Below are positions 48,496 through 56,609 of a stretch of DNA of 64,000 nt, piece by piece. The stretch's first letter is position 1. The number at the start of each line of letters is the position of its first letter. Below the pieces are notes generated by a model, which was not told the DNA's origin, ran no database searches, and saw nothing but the letters and a program-made list of their open reading frames with translations. The stretch is from PALSA-505 sp963762615 (GTDB lineage: Bacteria; Actinomycetota; Actinomycetes; Streptosporangiales; Streptosporangiaceae): contig CAVXLG010000013.1 in the NCBI GenBank assembly GCA_963762615.1, forward strand, positions 992,001 to 1,056,000, written 5' to 3'. Both the position numbers and the translations under genes were made by a program.

Positions 48496-49596
48496 ATGAC
48501 CGCACCGCTGCAGGTGATCGCCTTGAGTTTCAGCCGCGGCGCCGGCTCGGAGGATCGGATCCTGGCGGAGGTCGACCGCCTCCGCGGCCGGGGAGTTCTT
48601 CGCCTGCTCGACATGATCTTCATTGGCAAAACCCTAGACGGCGCCGTCGAACGGCTGACCATCGGTGATGACGAGGACTTCGGCTCGCTGCTGGCGTCAG
48701 TTGTTCCCGTTGCGGACGGCAGGCGGGCCGTGTCGGCGCCAGCCGACGGTTCGGCGGCCTTTGATCCGGCCGATGCGCTGGATCTGGCCGATTCTCTTCA
48801 GCCAGGGACCGCTGCGGCCTTCCTGCTTGTCGAGCACTGCTGGGCGGCACCGCTTTTCGACGCAATCGCCGAGACTGGCGGCACGCTGATCGGCGAGGGC
48901 TTCCTGACCTCGCAGGCAGGGCTGATAGTGGGAGCCGAGGTCGCCGCCATGGAGGAGGCATCTGAGGTGATCGCGCAGGCCCAGGCCGAGGAGGCTGAGG
49001 CCTTGCTCGTGGCGGCAGTGGCCCGGGCCGAGGCGGCCGAGGCAGTCGCCGACTCGGAGCGCATCCAGTCCGCCGCTGCCGCAGACGCCATCCGGGCGCT
49101 GATCGCCGCCGGGCTGGTAGAGGACGCGGCCGCTCACGAGGCGGTCAGCGCGCTAACCGCCGCCGGCCTCATCGTGGCAGCAGCCGACCAGGCCACCGCC
49201 GACGCGGTAGCCGAAGACGCCGCCACCGTCGCAGCAGCCGACCAGGCCACCGCCGGCGCCGTAGCCGAAGACGCCGCCACCCTGGCAGCAGCCGACGAGG
49301 TGACCGCGGCGTCCCTGGCGGAGTCCCTCGCCACCATCGCCGCCGCCGACGAGGTCGCCGGAGAAGCGGCCGGCGAAGCCGAAGACCGGGTCAGGGCCGC
49401 CTCGATCACCATGGCGGAGGCCCAGGTTCTGCGCTACCTCCCCAAGCCAGTCCCGTTCGCGGTCATCGCCGACAAGCTGGGCATCTCCCGGGCGGCAGCC
49501 AAGGAGCGAGCAACGCGCCTGTATCGGCGGCTTGGTGTCCACAGCCGGGACGAGGCAGTCAGCCGGGCCCGCTCCCTCGGCCTCATCCGCGGCTAG
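48496..49596 (+). CDS. DUF6325-like domain, alanine-rich repeat region and LuxR-type DNA-binding domain
   Basis: 366 residues from ATG 48496. Residues 1-160 resemble DUF6325 (Val-Ile-Ala-Leu-Ser-Phe, Ile-Leu-Ala-Glu-Val-Asp-Arg-Leu-Arg-Gly-Arg-Gly-Val-Leu-Arg-Leu-Leu-Asp-Met-Ile-Phe, and a Leu-Val-Glu-His-Cys-Trp-Ala motif), a domain of unknown function often in membrane- or stress-related proteins. An Ala/Glu-rich helical region follows, with four 18-residue repeats (228-299). The last 60 residues (Tyr-Leu-Pro-Lys-Pro-Val-Pro-Phe-Ala-Val-Ile-Ala-Asp-Lys-Leu-Gly-Ile-Ser-Arg-Ala-Ala) form a LuxR-type helix-turn-helix. Such a fusion looks like a one-component regulator. The frame is open from 48391 but lacks support before 48496. 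Confidence 0.75.
   Translation: MTAPLQVIALSFSRGAGSEDRILAEVDRLRGRGVLRLLDMIFIGKTLDGAVERLTIGDDEDFGSLLASVVPVADGRRAVSAPADGSAAFDPADALDLADSLQPGTAAAFLLVEHCWAAPLFDAIAETGGTLIGEGFLTSQAGLIVGAEVAAMEEASEVIAQAQAEEAEALLVAAVARAEAAEAVADSERIQSAAAADAIRALIAAGLVEDAAAHEAVSALTAAGLIVAAADQATADAVAEDAATVAAADQATAGAVAEDAATLAAADEVTAASLAESLATIAAADEVAGEAAGEAEDRVRAASITMAEAQVLRYLPKPVPFAVIADKLGISRAAAKERATRLYRRLGVHSRDEAVSRARSLGLIRG
49177..49392 (+). repeat. Four 54-bp in-frame repeats coding for 18-residue Ala-rich units
   Basis: Units start at 49177, 49231, 49285 and 49339. Pattern: Ala-Ala-Ala-Asp-Gln-Ala-Thr-Ala then Val-Ala-Glu-Asp-Ala-Ala-Thr-Val. The first two copies are almost identical; later copies diverge. An 18-residue period (about five helical turns) suits a long amphipathic helix. 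Confidence 0.85.
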
Positions 49597-49728
49597 CCGC
49601 CAGGCGCGGCGAGAGCGGCGCCCGCCCGGGCTCGCCGGTGCCGATAGGTACGGTCGTGTCATGGACTTTCCCGCTAACCATGATCACGGCCGAACCGGGC
49701 CCTCGCGGCAGATCCGCTAGCAGGACGC

Positions 49729-49850
49729 CACCGCTGAGCACTCGGCAGCTCAGCGGTGCGCCTCCCCGCGATGGGCTTCACCCACCCTCGGCGGGGCGCG
49801 CGGATGTAGCGCCGCTGCCGCAAAGTCCGGCGCGGCAGCGGCGCTACATC
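49729..49850. terminator. Two strong perfect hairpins in a convergent spacer (49597-49974)
   Basis: CACCGCTGAGC (49729-49739) pairs with GCTCAGCGGTG (49748-49758) around an 8-base loop. GATGTAGCGCCGCTGCCGC (49803-49821) pairs perfectly with its inverse at 49832-49850 around a 10-base loop. Both lie between the convergent DUF6325 and cold-shock genes, where termination is needed from both sides. The second stem, 19 bp, is unusually long. The rest of the 378-bp spacer contains no gene that I can support. Confidence 0.6.
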
Positions 49851-49937
49851 TGCCTGCAGACGGTGATCGGAACCCGTGTGAGCGGTCGAAGCCGACCGGC
49901 TGTTCCGTGCTCGGACGTTAACGCCGTCCGAAGTTTG

Positions 49938-49966
49938 ACCAGCGCGTCGTGGAAGGACGCGCTGGT
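49938..49966 (-). terminator. Hairpin terminator after the cold-shock gene
   Basis: ACCAGCGCGTC (49938-49948) and GACGCGCTGGT (49956-49966) make an 11-bp stem with a 7-base loop, starting 8 bp beyond the csp stop on the minus strand and followed there by CAAACTT. Confidence 0.8.
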
Positions 49967-49974
49967 GTCACACG

Positions 49975-50178
49975 TCAGAGGGGGCGGACGTTCTCCGCCT
50001 GCGGTCCCTTTTGTCCCTGGGTCGTTTCGAATTCGACCTTCTGGTTCTCATCCAGCGACCGGTAGCCGGTGCTCGCGATCGCGGAGAAGTGGACGAACAC
50101 GTCCGCCGTCCCGTCATCGGGGGCGATGAAACCAAAGCCCTTATCGGCGTTGAACCACTTCACTGTGCCTGTTGCCAT
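49975..50178 (-). CDS. csp: Cold-shock protein (CspA family)
   Basis: 67 residues with RNP1 Lys-Gly-Phe-Gly-Phe-Ile and RNP2 Val-Phe-Val-His-Phe, start Met-Ala-Thr-Gly-Thr-Val-Lys-Trp-Phe-Asn. A single OB-fold RNA chaperone. The ATG (50178-50176) follows AGGGAATTGAACTG. An in-frame extension to 50289 is leader sequence, probably regulatory as for other csp genes. Strong terminator directly downstream. Confidence 0.97.
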   Translation of the reverse strand: MATGTVKWFNADKGFGFIAPDDGTADVFVHFSAIASTGYRSLDENQKVEFETTQGQKGPQAENVRPL

Positions 50179-50340
50179 CAGTTCAATTCCCTTATCCATG
50201 CCACGGCGCGACCTCGCCGCGCCGACCGCGAGCCTATCGGTCCTGGCTCCGCAACCGAACTCTACCCCAGTCACGGTCTTCCGCGGCACCAGTCGCTGAT
50301 CTAGGTCGCCGCACGCCCGGGTGCTCAGCCGCGGCCTGGG

Positions 50341-50715
50341 CTAGCTTGCCCGGGCAGGCCCGCCGTGCCGGGGCAGCTTGTCGGCGAGGATTTGTACGTG
50401 CTCGGGCCCGATGCCGCAGCATCCGCCGATGAGCTGCGCCCCGTGGCCGGCCCAGGCGGTCGCCTGCTGGAGGTACTCGGCGGGGTTCAAGCCGTCGAAG
50501 ACCCAGTTCGGCGCGGCCCAGCCGCCCGATTCGGCGTATACCCCCATCGGCCCGGCGAAGCCGGCCGCCGGCGTCCCGGCGGTGCATGGCTACCGGGCAA
50601 GACGATGACATCGAGCCGGCCACCGCCACCGGGCGGCCGCCGGCCGCGGCCTCGCGGGCTAGTTCGCGGGCCTTCTCTCCGCGCTCGGCCACCTTCCAGC
50701 CGTTGTCATTTACGC
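50341..50715 (-). pseudogene. Homocysteine S-methyltransferase remnant with internal deletion
   Basis: The 3' part (about 50341-50550, minus) reads Gly-Val-Tyr-Ala-Glu-Ser-Gly-Gly-Trp, then Leu-Ile-Gly-Gly-Cys-Cys-Gly-Ile-Gly-Pro, the zinc-binding Gly-Gly-Cys-Cys-Gly motif of this family. The 5' part, in another frame, reads Arg-Gly-Glu-Lys-Ala-Arg-Glu-Leu-Ala-Arg-Glu-Ala and Val-Ala-Gly-Ser-Met-Ser. The middle of the protein and the N-terminus, roughly two thirds of a 300-residue enzyme, are gone. Clearly a dead gene. Confidence 0.7.
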
Positions 50716-50939
50716 GCTAGCATTTATCAGCGCTATGCGTTTGGAAGGCCCGGAGTTGGTCCGGCGCGCCGGGCCGCTATCAGCGATCAGGCCCCGGCGT
50801 CGGGCCTGGGCGAGAACGCAGTCCGCCGGGGCAGGGCACCCGCGGAGGCTCCCCGCGCCGGCGGTCGCGCCGCGGAAACGCGCTCCGCGCTGGATGTATC
50901 CGGCTGCGACTGTTGTGCTCCTGCGAACGAGGGGCTGGA

Positions 50940-53799
50940 ATGGCTTTGCCCACTGACCTGCGGGATGGGAATGCGGCCATGGAGCGCTCGGCGGACCATG
51001 CCGTAGGCGTGCACGGCCGTGCGGCCGAGCTCGCCCAGGTCGGGCGCTTCCTGGACGACGCGGCCAGCGGCCCGGCGGCGCTGATGATCGAGGGTGCGGC
51101 GGGCATCGGCAAGACGACGCTGTGGTCCGCCGGGATCGAGATGGCCCGCGCGCGTGGCTGGTGGGTGCTCACCTGCCGCCCGGTCCAGTCGGAGGCGGCG
51201 CTGAGCTTCTCGGCGCTCGGGGACCTGCTCGAGCCCGTATCCGAGGAGGCACTGGCCGGGCTGCCCGGCCCGCAGCGCCAGGCCCTGGACGTGGCGCTGC
51301 TGCGTGCCGAGCCCGGGCCGGACCCGCCGGACCAGCGGGCGGTAGCAGTCGCCCTGCTTGGTGTGATCCGGGCTCTCGCAGACACGTCGCCGGTGCTCGT
51401 CGGGGTGGACGACCTGCCCTGGCTGGACCGGGCCTCGGCGGCCGTCCTGGAGTACGCACTGCGCCGGCTCACGACGCAGCGCGCGGGACTGCTGGCCACG
51501 ATCCCGCCAGGCGCGGCCAGCCCGGACTCGCCGCTGCGGCACTGGCTTCCTGCCGGGACGGACGCAGACCTTGCAAGCCGGGCCGCTCAGCATCGAGGCC
51601 GTGGACGCGATGCTCCGCGCCCAGGGCGGCCCGCCGGACAGCTGGCCCGAGGTGATGGCGGTGCACGAGGCCTCGGGCGGCAACCCCTTCTTCGCGCAGG
51701 AGCTGGCGGTGGCCCTGGGCGCCGCGGGCCGCCGGCGCGGCGCCGGGCAGCCGCTTCCGGTCCCGGGGTCGCTGCTGCCGCTCGTTCAGCGCCGGCTCCG
51801 GGCGCTCTCCCCCGCTGGCCGTGACGTGGCGCTGGTGGCGGCCGCGGCCGCGAGCCCCACCGTCGAGGTTGTCCTGGCCGCGGCCGGTGACGATCAGCTC
51901 GCCCGGGACGGGCTGGACTCGGCCGAGGCGGCGGGCGTCCTGCGGATCGCCGACGACCGCGTCCGCTTCGCTCACCCGCTGCTTCGGTCGGTGCACTATT
52001 CCACCGCGACCGATCGGGAGCGCCGCATTGCCCACCGCCGCCTGGCGGAGGTAACCAGCGAGACCGAAGGGCAGGTGCGCCACCTCGCCCTGGCGGCCAC
52101 CGGGCCCGACGAGCAGCTGGCCGGCAGGCTCGCCGCGGCCGCCCAGACCGCCTGCCTGCGAGGTACTGCCGTGGCCGGCGCCGAGATCGCTGACCTGGCA
52201 CTCAAGCTCACCCCGCCGGACCGCGCCGTGGCCCGCGCCGGCCGGCTGATCGAGGCCGGCCGCCTCCATCTGGCCGCCTTCGACCCCGATGGGGCGCGCA
52301 AACTGCTCGAAGCGGCCGTCGAGCTGAGTGAACCCGGCCAGCTACGCGCATCCGCGCTGCACCAACTGGCCAGGGTGGTGGGTTACCTGGAAGGCCTCGC
52401 CGCCCCCATCCCGCTGGGGCGCCAGGCGCTGGGCGAGGCCACCGACGACACGGCGCTCAAAGCCCTGATCCACCGCGATCTGGGCTTCGCCATGGGCATC
52501 AGCACGGCGAACTTCAGCCCCGCGACCATGGCCCAGATCTGGGCGGCGTTCGCCATCGCGGACCGGATCGGCGACGACGGCCTGCTTTCGCAGCTGACGG
52601 CGTTCCAGGCGATGGCCGAGTTCGCCGTCGGGCGCGGCGTGCGCCACGACCTGATCGAGCACGCCCTGGACCGGCGTCAGCGGGCCGGGCGGGTGCCGAT
52701 GGAGGTCCGCCCGCGCGTTCTGCTCAGCCACATCCTGCGGTCCGCCGATGACCTGCCCGGGGCCCGGGCGCTGCTGACCGAGGAGTACACCGAAGCGAAC
52801 GAGCAGGGCGCCGAGACCGACCTGCCTTCCCTGGTCCTGCACCTGGCCGAGCTGGAGACCTGGGCGGGGAACTTCGAGCTCGCCGAGCGGTACTCCGACC
52901 GCGGCTACCGCGTGGCCATCGCCGCCGGCGCGGCAACCCAGGTGGCGTGCATGCACGGCGCGCGGGCGATGATACGGGCCTTCCGCGGGCCGGTCCCGGA
53001 TGCCCGCGCAGAGGCGCAGTCGGCGATCGACGGCGGCCTGCGCTCCGGCGTGCTCTACCCGGCGCTGCTCGGCAGCCGCGCGCTCGGCCTCATCGAGCTC
53101 GTCTCCGGCAACCCCGCCGCCGCGCACGCGATACTTTCGCTGATCACCGAGAGGGTGGCCGGGCGCGAGCTGCTCGACCCCGGCTGGATCGCGCTGCGGT
53201 CCATCCCCGACGACATCGAGTCCTTGATCCGGCTCGGCGATCTCGAAGCGGCGAGCGCTCTGCTGGCGGGCCTGGAGGAACAGGCCCAGCGGCTGGACCG
53301 GGCCTCGGCGCTGGCCACCGGGGGCCGCTGCCGGGCGCTGCTGGCGTCGGCGCAAGGGGAGCACGAGGCGGCGGCCGGATCGCTGCGGCTGGCGTTCGCC
53401 GCACACCAGCGGCTGGAGATGCCGCTCGAACTGGCGCGCACGCACCTGATCGCCGGCGAGGTCGCCCGCCGCGCCCGGCGCAAGGTGACGGCACGCGACC
53501 ACATAGAGACAGCCCGGGCCGTGTTCGGCCGGCTCGGCGCCGGCCCGTGGGCGCAGCGGGCGGAGGCGGACCTGGCCAGGCTCGGCACGAGGCGGGTCAG
53601 CGGTCCCGGCCTGACCTCCGCGGAACGCCGGGTGGCGGGCCTGGTCGCATCCGGGCGGACGAACCGGGAAGTGGCTGCCGACCTCTACATGGGGCTGCGG
53701 ACTGTCGAGTCGCACCTGACGTCCATCTACCGCAAGCTCGGCGTCCGGTCCCGCAGCGAGCTCGTCCGGGCCTGGGCACAACGGCCAGGCCCGGGGTAG
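50940..53799 (+). pseudogene. LAL-type LuxR regulator (AAA ATPase, helical repeats, LuxR HTH), frameshifted
   Basis: From ATG 50940 (after GAGGGG): Walker A Gly-Ala-Ala-Gly-Ile-Gly-Lys-Thr-Thr (53-60), Walker B Val-Gly-Val-Asp-Asp-Leu-Pro. At about 51545-51575 the frame is lost; the other frame continues Gln-Ala-Gly-Pro-Leu-Ser-Ile-Glu-Ala and Ser-Gly-Gly-Asn-Pro-Phe-Phe, typical of this family, through a long TPR-like region to a C-terminal LuxR HTH (Leu-Thr-Ser-Ala-Glu-Arg-Arg-Val, Thr-Val-Glu-Ser-His-Leu). Whole length about 950 residues, normal for MalT-like LAL regulators. Only one break, so a sequencing indel is likely. The target and ligand are unknown. Confidence 0.85.
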
Positions 53800-53809
53800 C
53801 CGGCCAGCA

Positions 53810-54000
53810 GAAGGCACGAAACGCGGCGCGCGACCCCGAGTGCCGGTATCCGTGTTCGACCTCGGCAACCCGCGGCCTCGAACGCGAACCGCCGGTAGTA
53901 CCGGGTGATCCTCGAGGAAGATCGCCGGCTCATTCCCCGAAGCTGCGGCCATCAGCAGCTGGCGGGCCAGGCGCGTTCCGGTACCCCGGCCTTGCCGGCC
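53810..54000 (-). pseudogene. GNAT N-acetyltransferase remnant
   Basis: The minus strand reads Gly-Thr-Gly-Thr-Arg-Leu-Ala-Arg-Gln-Leu-Leu-Met-Ala-Ala-Ala and Ala-Ile-Phe-Leu-Glu-Asp (acetyl-CoA loop and strand 5), then after a one-base shift near 53905 Tyr-Tyr-Arg-Arg-Phe-Ala-Phe-Glu-Ala-Ala, the usual GNAT tail. The N-terminal half is missing. It occupies most of the 331-bp gap after the LAL gene. Confidence 0.6.
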
Positions 54001-54130
54001 AGGCCTGACGCTGAGCGGGCTTGCTGATCCCTGAAGGTTGACCCGCGACCGCCGCGGTGACACGGTCGCAAGAGCGCGGGTAACTGCCGCGCTGGCTGGT
54101 TGCCGCTGCTGGCCGGATGCTGGAGGGAAC

Positions 54131-54486
54131 ATGACCATTTCTGAACAGGCAGACGACCTTCAGGCGCGGGCAGCGGAATTGAAGAGTTCCGCTGACCAGG
54201 CCCGGCGGGAAACTGATGAGCAGGTGAAGGCCCGGATCAGCCAGGCCAAGGCGCAGATCGCTGCCCGGCAGAGCGCGGCCAAGCAGCAGGCCGGGCAGGC
54301 CGCCTACCGGGCGCAAAGCAGTGGAAATCGAGGCCAGCTGATGCCGCGGCGAAGACGCAGGCCCTGCAGGACCGGATCGGCCGCCAGCGCGACCAGCCTG
54401 ACGTGAAACGAGCGGAACGGGACGCCGATGACGCGGAGGCAGACGCCGCCGATGCGCTGGTTACGCTGCGCGGGTCAGCACGGTGA
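54131..54486 (+). pseudogene. Small coiled-coil protein, frameshifted
   Basis: ATG 54131 preceded by GGAGGGAAC. The first 60 residues (Glu-Gln-Ala-Asp-Asp-Leu-Gln-Ala-Arg-Ala-Ala-Glu-Leu-Lys; Lys-Ala-Arg-Ile-Ser-Gln-Ala-Lys) form a coiled coil of a family common in actinobacteria. After Ala-Tyr-Arg-Ala-Gln (about 54312) the natural continuation, Lys-Gln-Trp-Lys, Leu-Gln-Asp-Arg-Ile and Arg-Asp-Ala-Asp-Asp-Ala-Glu-Ala, is read only after a one-base shift and ends at 54484-54486, shorter than usual. Function unknown. Confidence 0.65.
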
Positions 54487-54506
54487 GGCAAGGATGGGTG
54501 GTGGCT

Positions 54507-54689
54507 ATGCAGTTCAGCAGGCAGCATGTGGTCAACATGCTGCGTAACGCGGGATTCACGCAGGCAGCCGATGAGGCGTCGCGTGTTCTGCCCGATCCGG
54601 TTGAGTTCGAGCAGGTCGAGAAATTCGCCGAGCAGCACGGCATTTTCCATGACGACTTGATTAACAGAATGGGCGGCAGCCCTGATTAG
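54507..54689 (+). CDS. Small conserved protein of unknown function
   Basis: 60 residues: Gln-His-Val-Val-Asn-Met-Leu-Arg-Asn-Ala-Gly-Phe, Ala-Asp-Glu-Ala, Val-Leu-Pro-Asp-Pro-Val-Glu and Asp-Asp-Leu-Ile-Asn-Arg-Met-Gly-Gly-Ser-Pro. Short helical proteins with this pattern are common, unstudied actinobacterial genes. The ATG at 54507 aligns with those; GTG starts at 54483 and 54498 are in frame. Lies 20 bp after the coiled-coil gene, likely in one transcript. Confidence 0.65.
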   Translation: MQFSRQHVVNMLRNAGFTQAADEASRVLPDPVEFEQVEKFAEQHGIFHDDLINRMGGSPD

Positions 54690-54798
54690 CTGGCAACGTC
54701 GTCCCGGTCTTTCCCGCACCCTTTGCCCCGTGCCAGGACTTGAGGCAGCGGCCTGTTGCCGGACACCCAGCCCCGCTGGTCGTCTTCCTGACGTCAGA

Positions 54799-54942
54799 TC
54801 ACACGCGGATGGCACCGGGTTCCGCGCCGCCGACCGCGGTCGCCAGCCCGGCTACGAACGCACAGCGCGGCCGGTCGGTAGCGAGCCCGGCGGTGAAGGC
54901 CGGCCCGAGTGTCGACAGCGAGCCGCCGATCAGGCCGGTCAT
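54799..54942 (-). CDS. Possible short membrane peptide coupled to zwf
   Basis: 47 codons; the ATG overlaps the zwf stop (ATGA). The sequence is Gly/Ala/Leu-rich (Gly-Leu-Ile-Gly-Gly-Ser-Leu-Ser-Thr-Leu-Gly) and moderately hydrophobic. No family recognised; it could be a degraded downstream gene. Kept only because of the exact overlap. Confidence 0.25.
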   Translation of the reverse strand: MTGLIGGSLSTLGPAFTAGLATDRPRCAFVAGLATAVGGAEPGAIRV

Positions 54943-56474
54943 CGACCGGCGAGGTGGTCGAGTGCCTGCTGCGGGCCCCAGGAGCCGGGAGCGTAGGGCT
55001 GGACCGGAGGCGGGTTGTCCAGCAGCGGTGCGGAGACTTCCCACAGGCGTTCGACCGCGCCGCTGGTGATGAACAGGGTCTGGTCGCCGAGCATGGCCTG
55101 CAGCAGCAGCCGCTCGTAGCCCTCCAGGCCGTGGGCGGCGCCGAACGAGTCGGCGTAGCGGAAGGTCATCTCGGCGGCGCCGAGCCTCATCGTGGCGCCG
55201 GGTTCCTTGGCCAGGAAGCCGGCCGTGATGGAGCCGGGGTCGGCGAAGTCGATGACGATCTCGTTGCGCCGCCCGGCCGCGCCGTGCTGGAAGGCAAACA
55301 TGCGCAACGGCGGCTGGTGGAAGCCAAGGGTGATCACCTGGCGGCTGGCGGCCATGCGCTTGCCGGAGCGCAGGAAGAACGGGACCCCAGCCCACCGCCA
55401 GTTGTCGATCTCGGCCCGCACCGCCGCCATGGTCTCGGTCTGCGAGCCGGGAGCCACACCGGGCTCGTCCCGGTAGCCCGCGTACTGCCCGCGCACGACG
55501 TGGCCGGGGTCGATCAGCTTGAGCGAGTCGAACACCTTGGCCGTCTCGTCGCGCAGGTGCCGGGCGTCCAGCGAGACAGGCGGTTCCATGGCCACGAATC
55601 CCAGCACCTGGAACAGGTGGGTGACGATCATGTCCCGGTAGGCGCCGATGTGGTCGTAGAAGTCGGCGCGTCCCTCGATCGAGAGCGTCTCGGGCACGTC
55701 GATCTGCACGTAGGCGATGTGGCGGCGGTTCCAGACCGGCTCGAACAGGCCATTGGCGAACCGGAACGCCAGGATGTTGTCGACCGACTCCTTGCCGAGG
55801 AAGTGGTCGATCCGGAACACCTGGGACTCGCTGAAGATGGCATGCACGGTCTGGTTCAGGGCGCGGGCGGAGGCCAGGTCGGTGCCGAACGGCTTCTCGA
55901 AGATGACGCGGCACCCGCGAGCCAGGCCCGCGCCGCCGAGCATCCGCACCGTTGGCTCGAAGGCGGCCGGCGGGATGGCCAGGTGGAAGAGCCTGCCTGG
56001 CGTGCCGCCGATCTCCCGCTCCGCCCGGTCGATCTCCGCGGCCAGCGGGCCAGCACCGGATCCGGTGCTGGCGAACGAGAGCCTGCGCGCGAAGGCCTGC
56101 CAGGCCGCTCCCGTCGGCTTGCTGGTCCCGAATTCGTCGATCGCCTGGCCGGCCAGGTCGCGGAACTGCTCGCCGGTCAGGTCTGCGCGGGCGGAGCCGA
56201 TGATCTGGTACCGGTCCGGCATCAGGCCGGCCGCCGCCAGGTGGAACAGGCCCGGCAGCAGCTTGCGCCGGGCCAGGTCCCCGGTCGCCCCGAACATGAC
56301 GATGACGTGGTTGCCCGGGCGGGGTACCGCCGCCCCGCCGCCGGGCACGTCCCGGCGCTGGCGTGCCTTGGCAGCAGTGACGGGCGCGGCGGCTGTCGCC
56401 CGGGAGACGACTGCATCCGGGACGGCGGGAGCCGGCGCGGTGCCGGCGGTCCCGGATCGGTCAGTAGCCCCCAC
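54939..56474 (-). CDS. zwf: Glucose-6-phosphate 1-dehydrogenase
   Basis: 511 residues from GTG 56474 with a strong AAGGAGGGTGCC. Coenzyme fingerprint Phe-Gly-Ala-Thr-Gly-Asp-Leu-Ala-Arg-Arg-Lys-Leu, catalytic Arg-Ile-Asp-His-Phe-Leu-Gly-Lys-Glu (Phe where Tyr is usual), and Glu-Lys-Pro-Phe-Gly-Thr-Asp. Oxidises glucose 6-phosphate to the lactone, first step of the pentose phosphate pathway. A 52-residue Ala/Pro-rich leader precedes the domain and is atypical. Not next to tal, tkt or opcA, so this is a stand-alone, perhaps secondary zwf. Confidence 0.94.
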   Translation of the reverse strand: MGATDRSGTAGTAPAPAVPDAVVSRATAAAPVTAAKARQRRDVPGGGAAVPRPGNHVIVMFGATGDLARRKLLPGLFHLAAAGLMPDRYQIIGSARADLTGEQFRDLAGQAIDEFGTSKPTGAAWQAFARRLSFASTGSGAGPLAAEIDRAEREIGGTPGRLFHLAIPPAAFEPTVRMLGGAGLARGCRVIFEKPFGTDLASARALNQTVHAIFSESQVFRIDHFLGKESVDNILAFRFANGLFEPVWNRRHIAYVQIDVPETLSIEGRADFYDHIGAYRDMIVTHLFQVLGFVAMEPPVSLDARHLRDETAKVFDSLKLIDPGHVVRGQYAGYRDEPGVAPGSQTETMAAVRAEIDNWRWAGVPFFLRSGKRMAASRQVITLGFHQPPLRMFAFQHGAAGRRNEIVIDFADPGSITAGFLAKEPGATMRLGAAEMTFRYADSFGAAHGLEGYERLLLQAMLGDQTLFITSGAVERLWEVSAPLLDNPPPVQPYAPGSWGPQQALDHLAGR

Positions 56475-56609
56475 GGCACCCTCCTTGACACTCCCGCCCT
56501 TACCCTAGTCCGCCTCGTGACGCAGCCGACGGCGGTTGCCGCGGCAAGCCGATCCTGGCAATCTTTCGGTCGTGACCGGCTGCCTCTGCGTTCCCGGTCG
56601 CGTCGGCGG

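Noticed and set aside
51571..53799. Treating the second half of the LAL regulator as a separate gene
   Set aside because: Its start falls inside the conserved AAA-domain continuation, and together with the upstream frame it makes one normal-length LAL protein.
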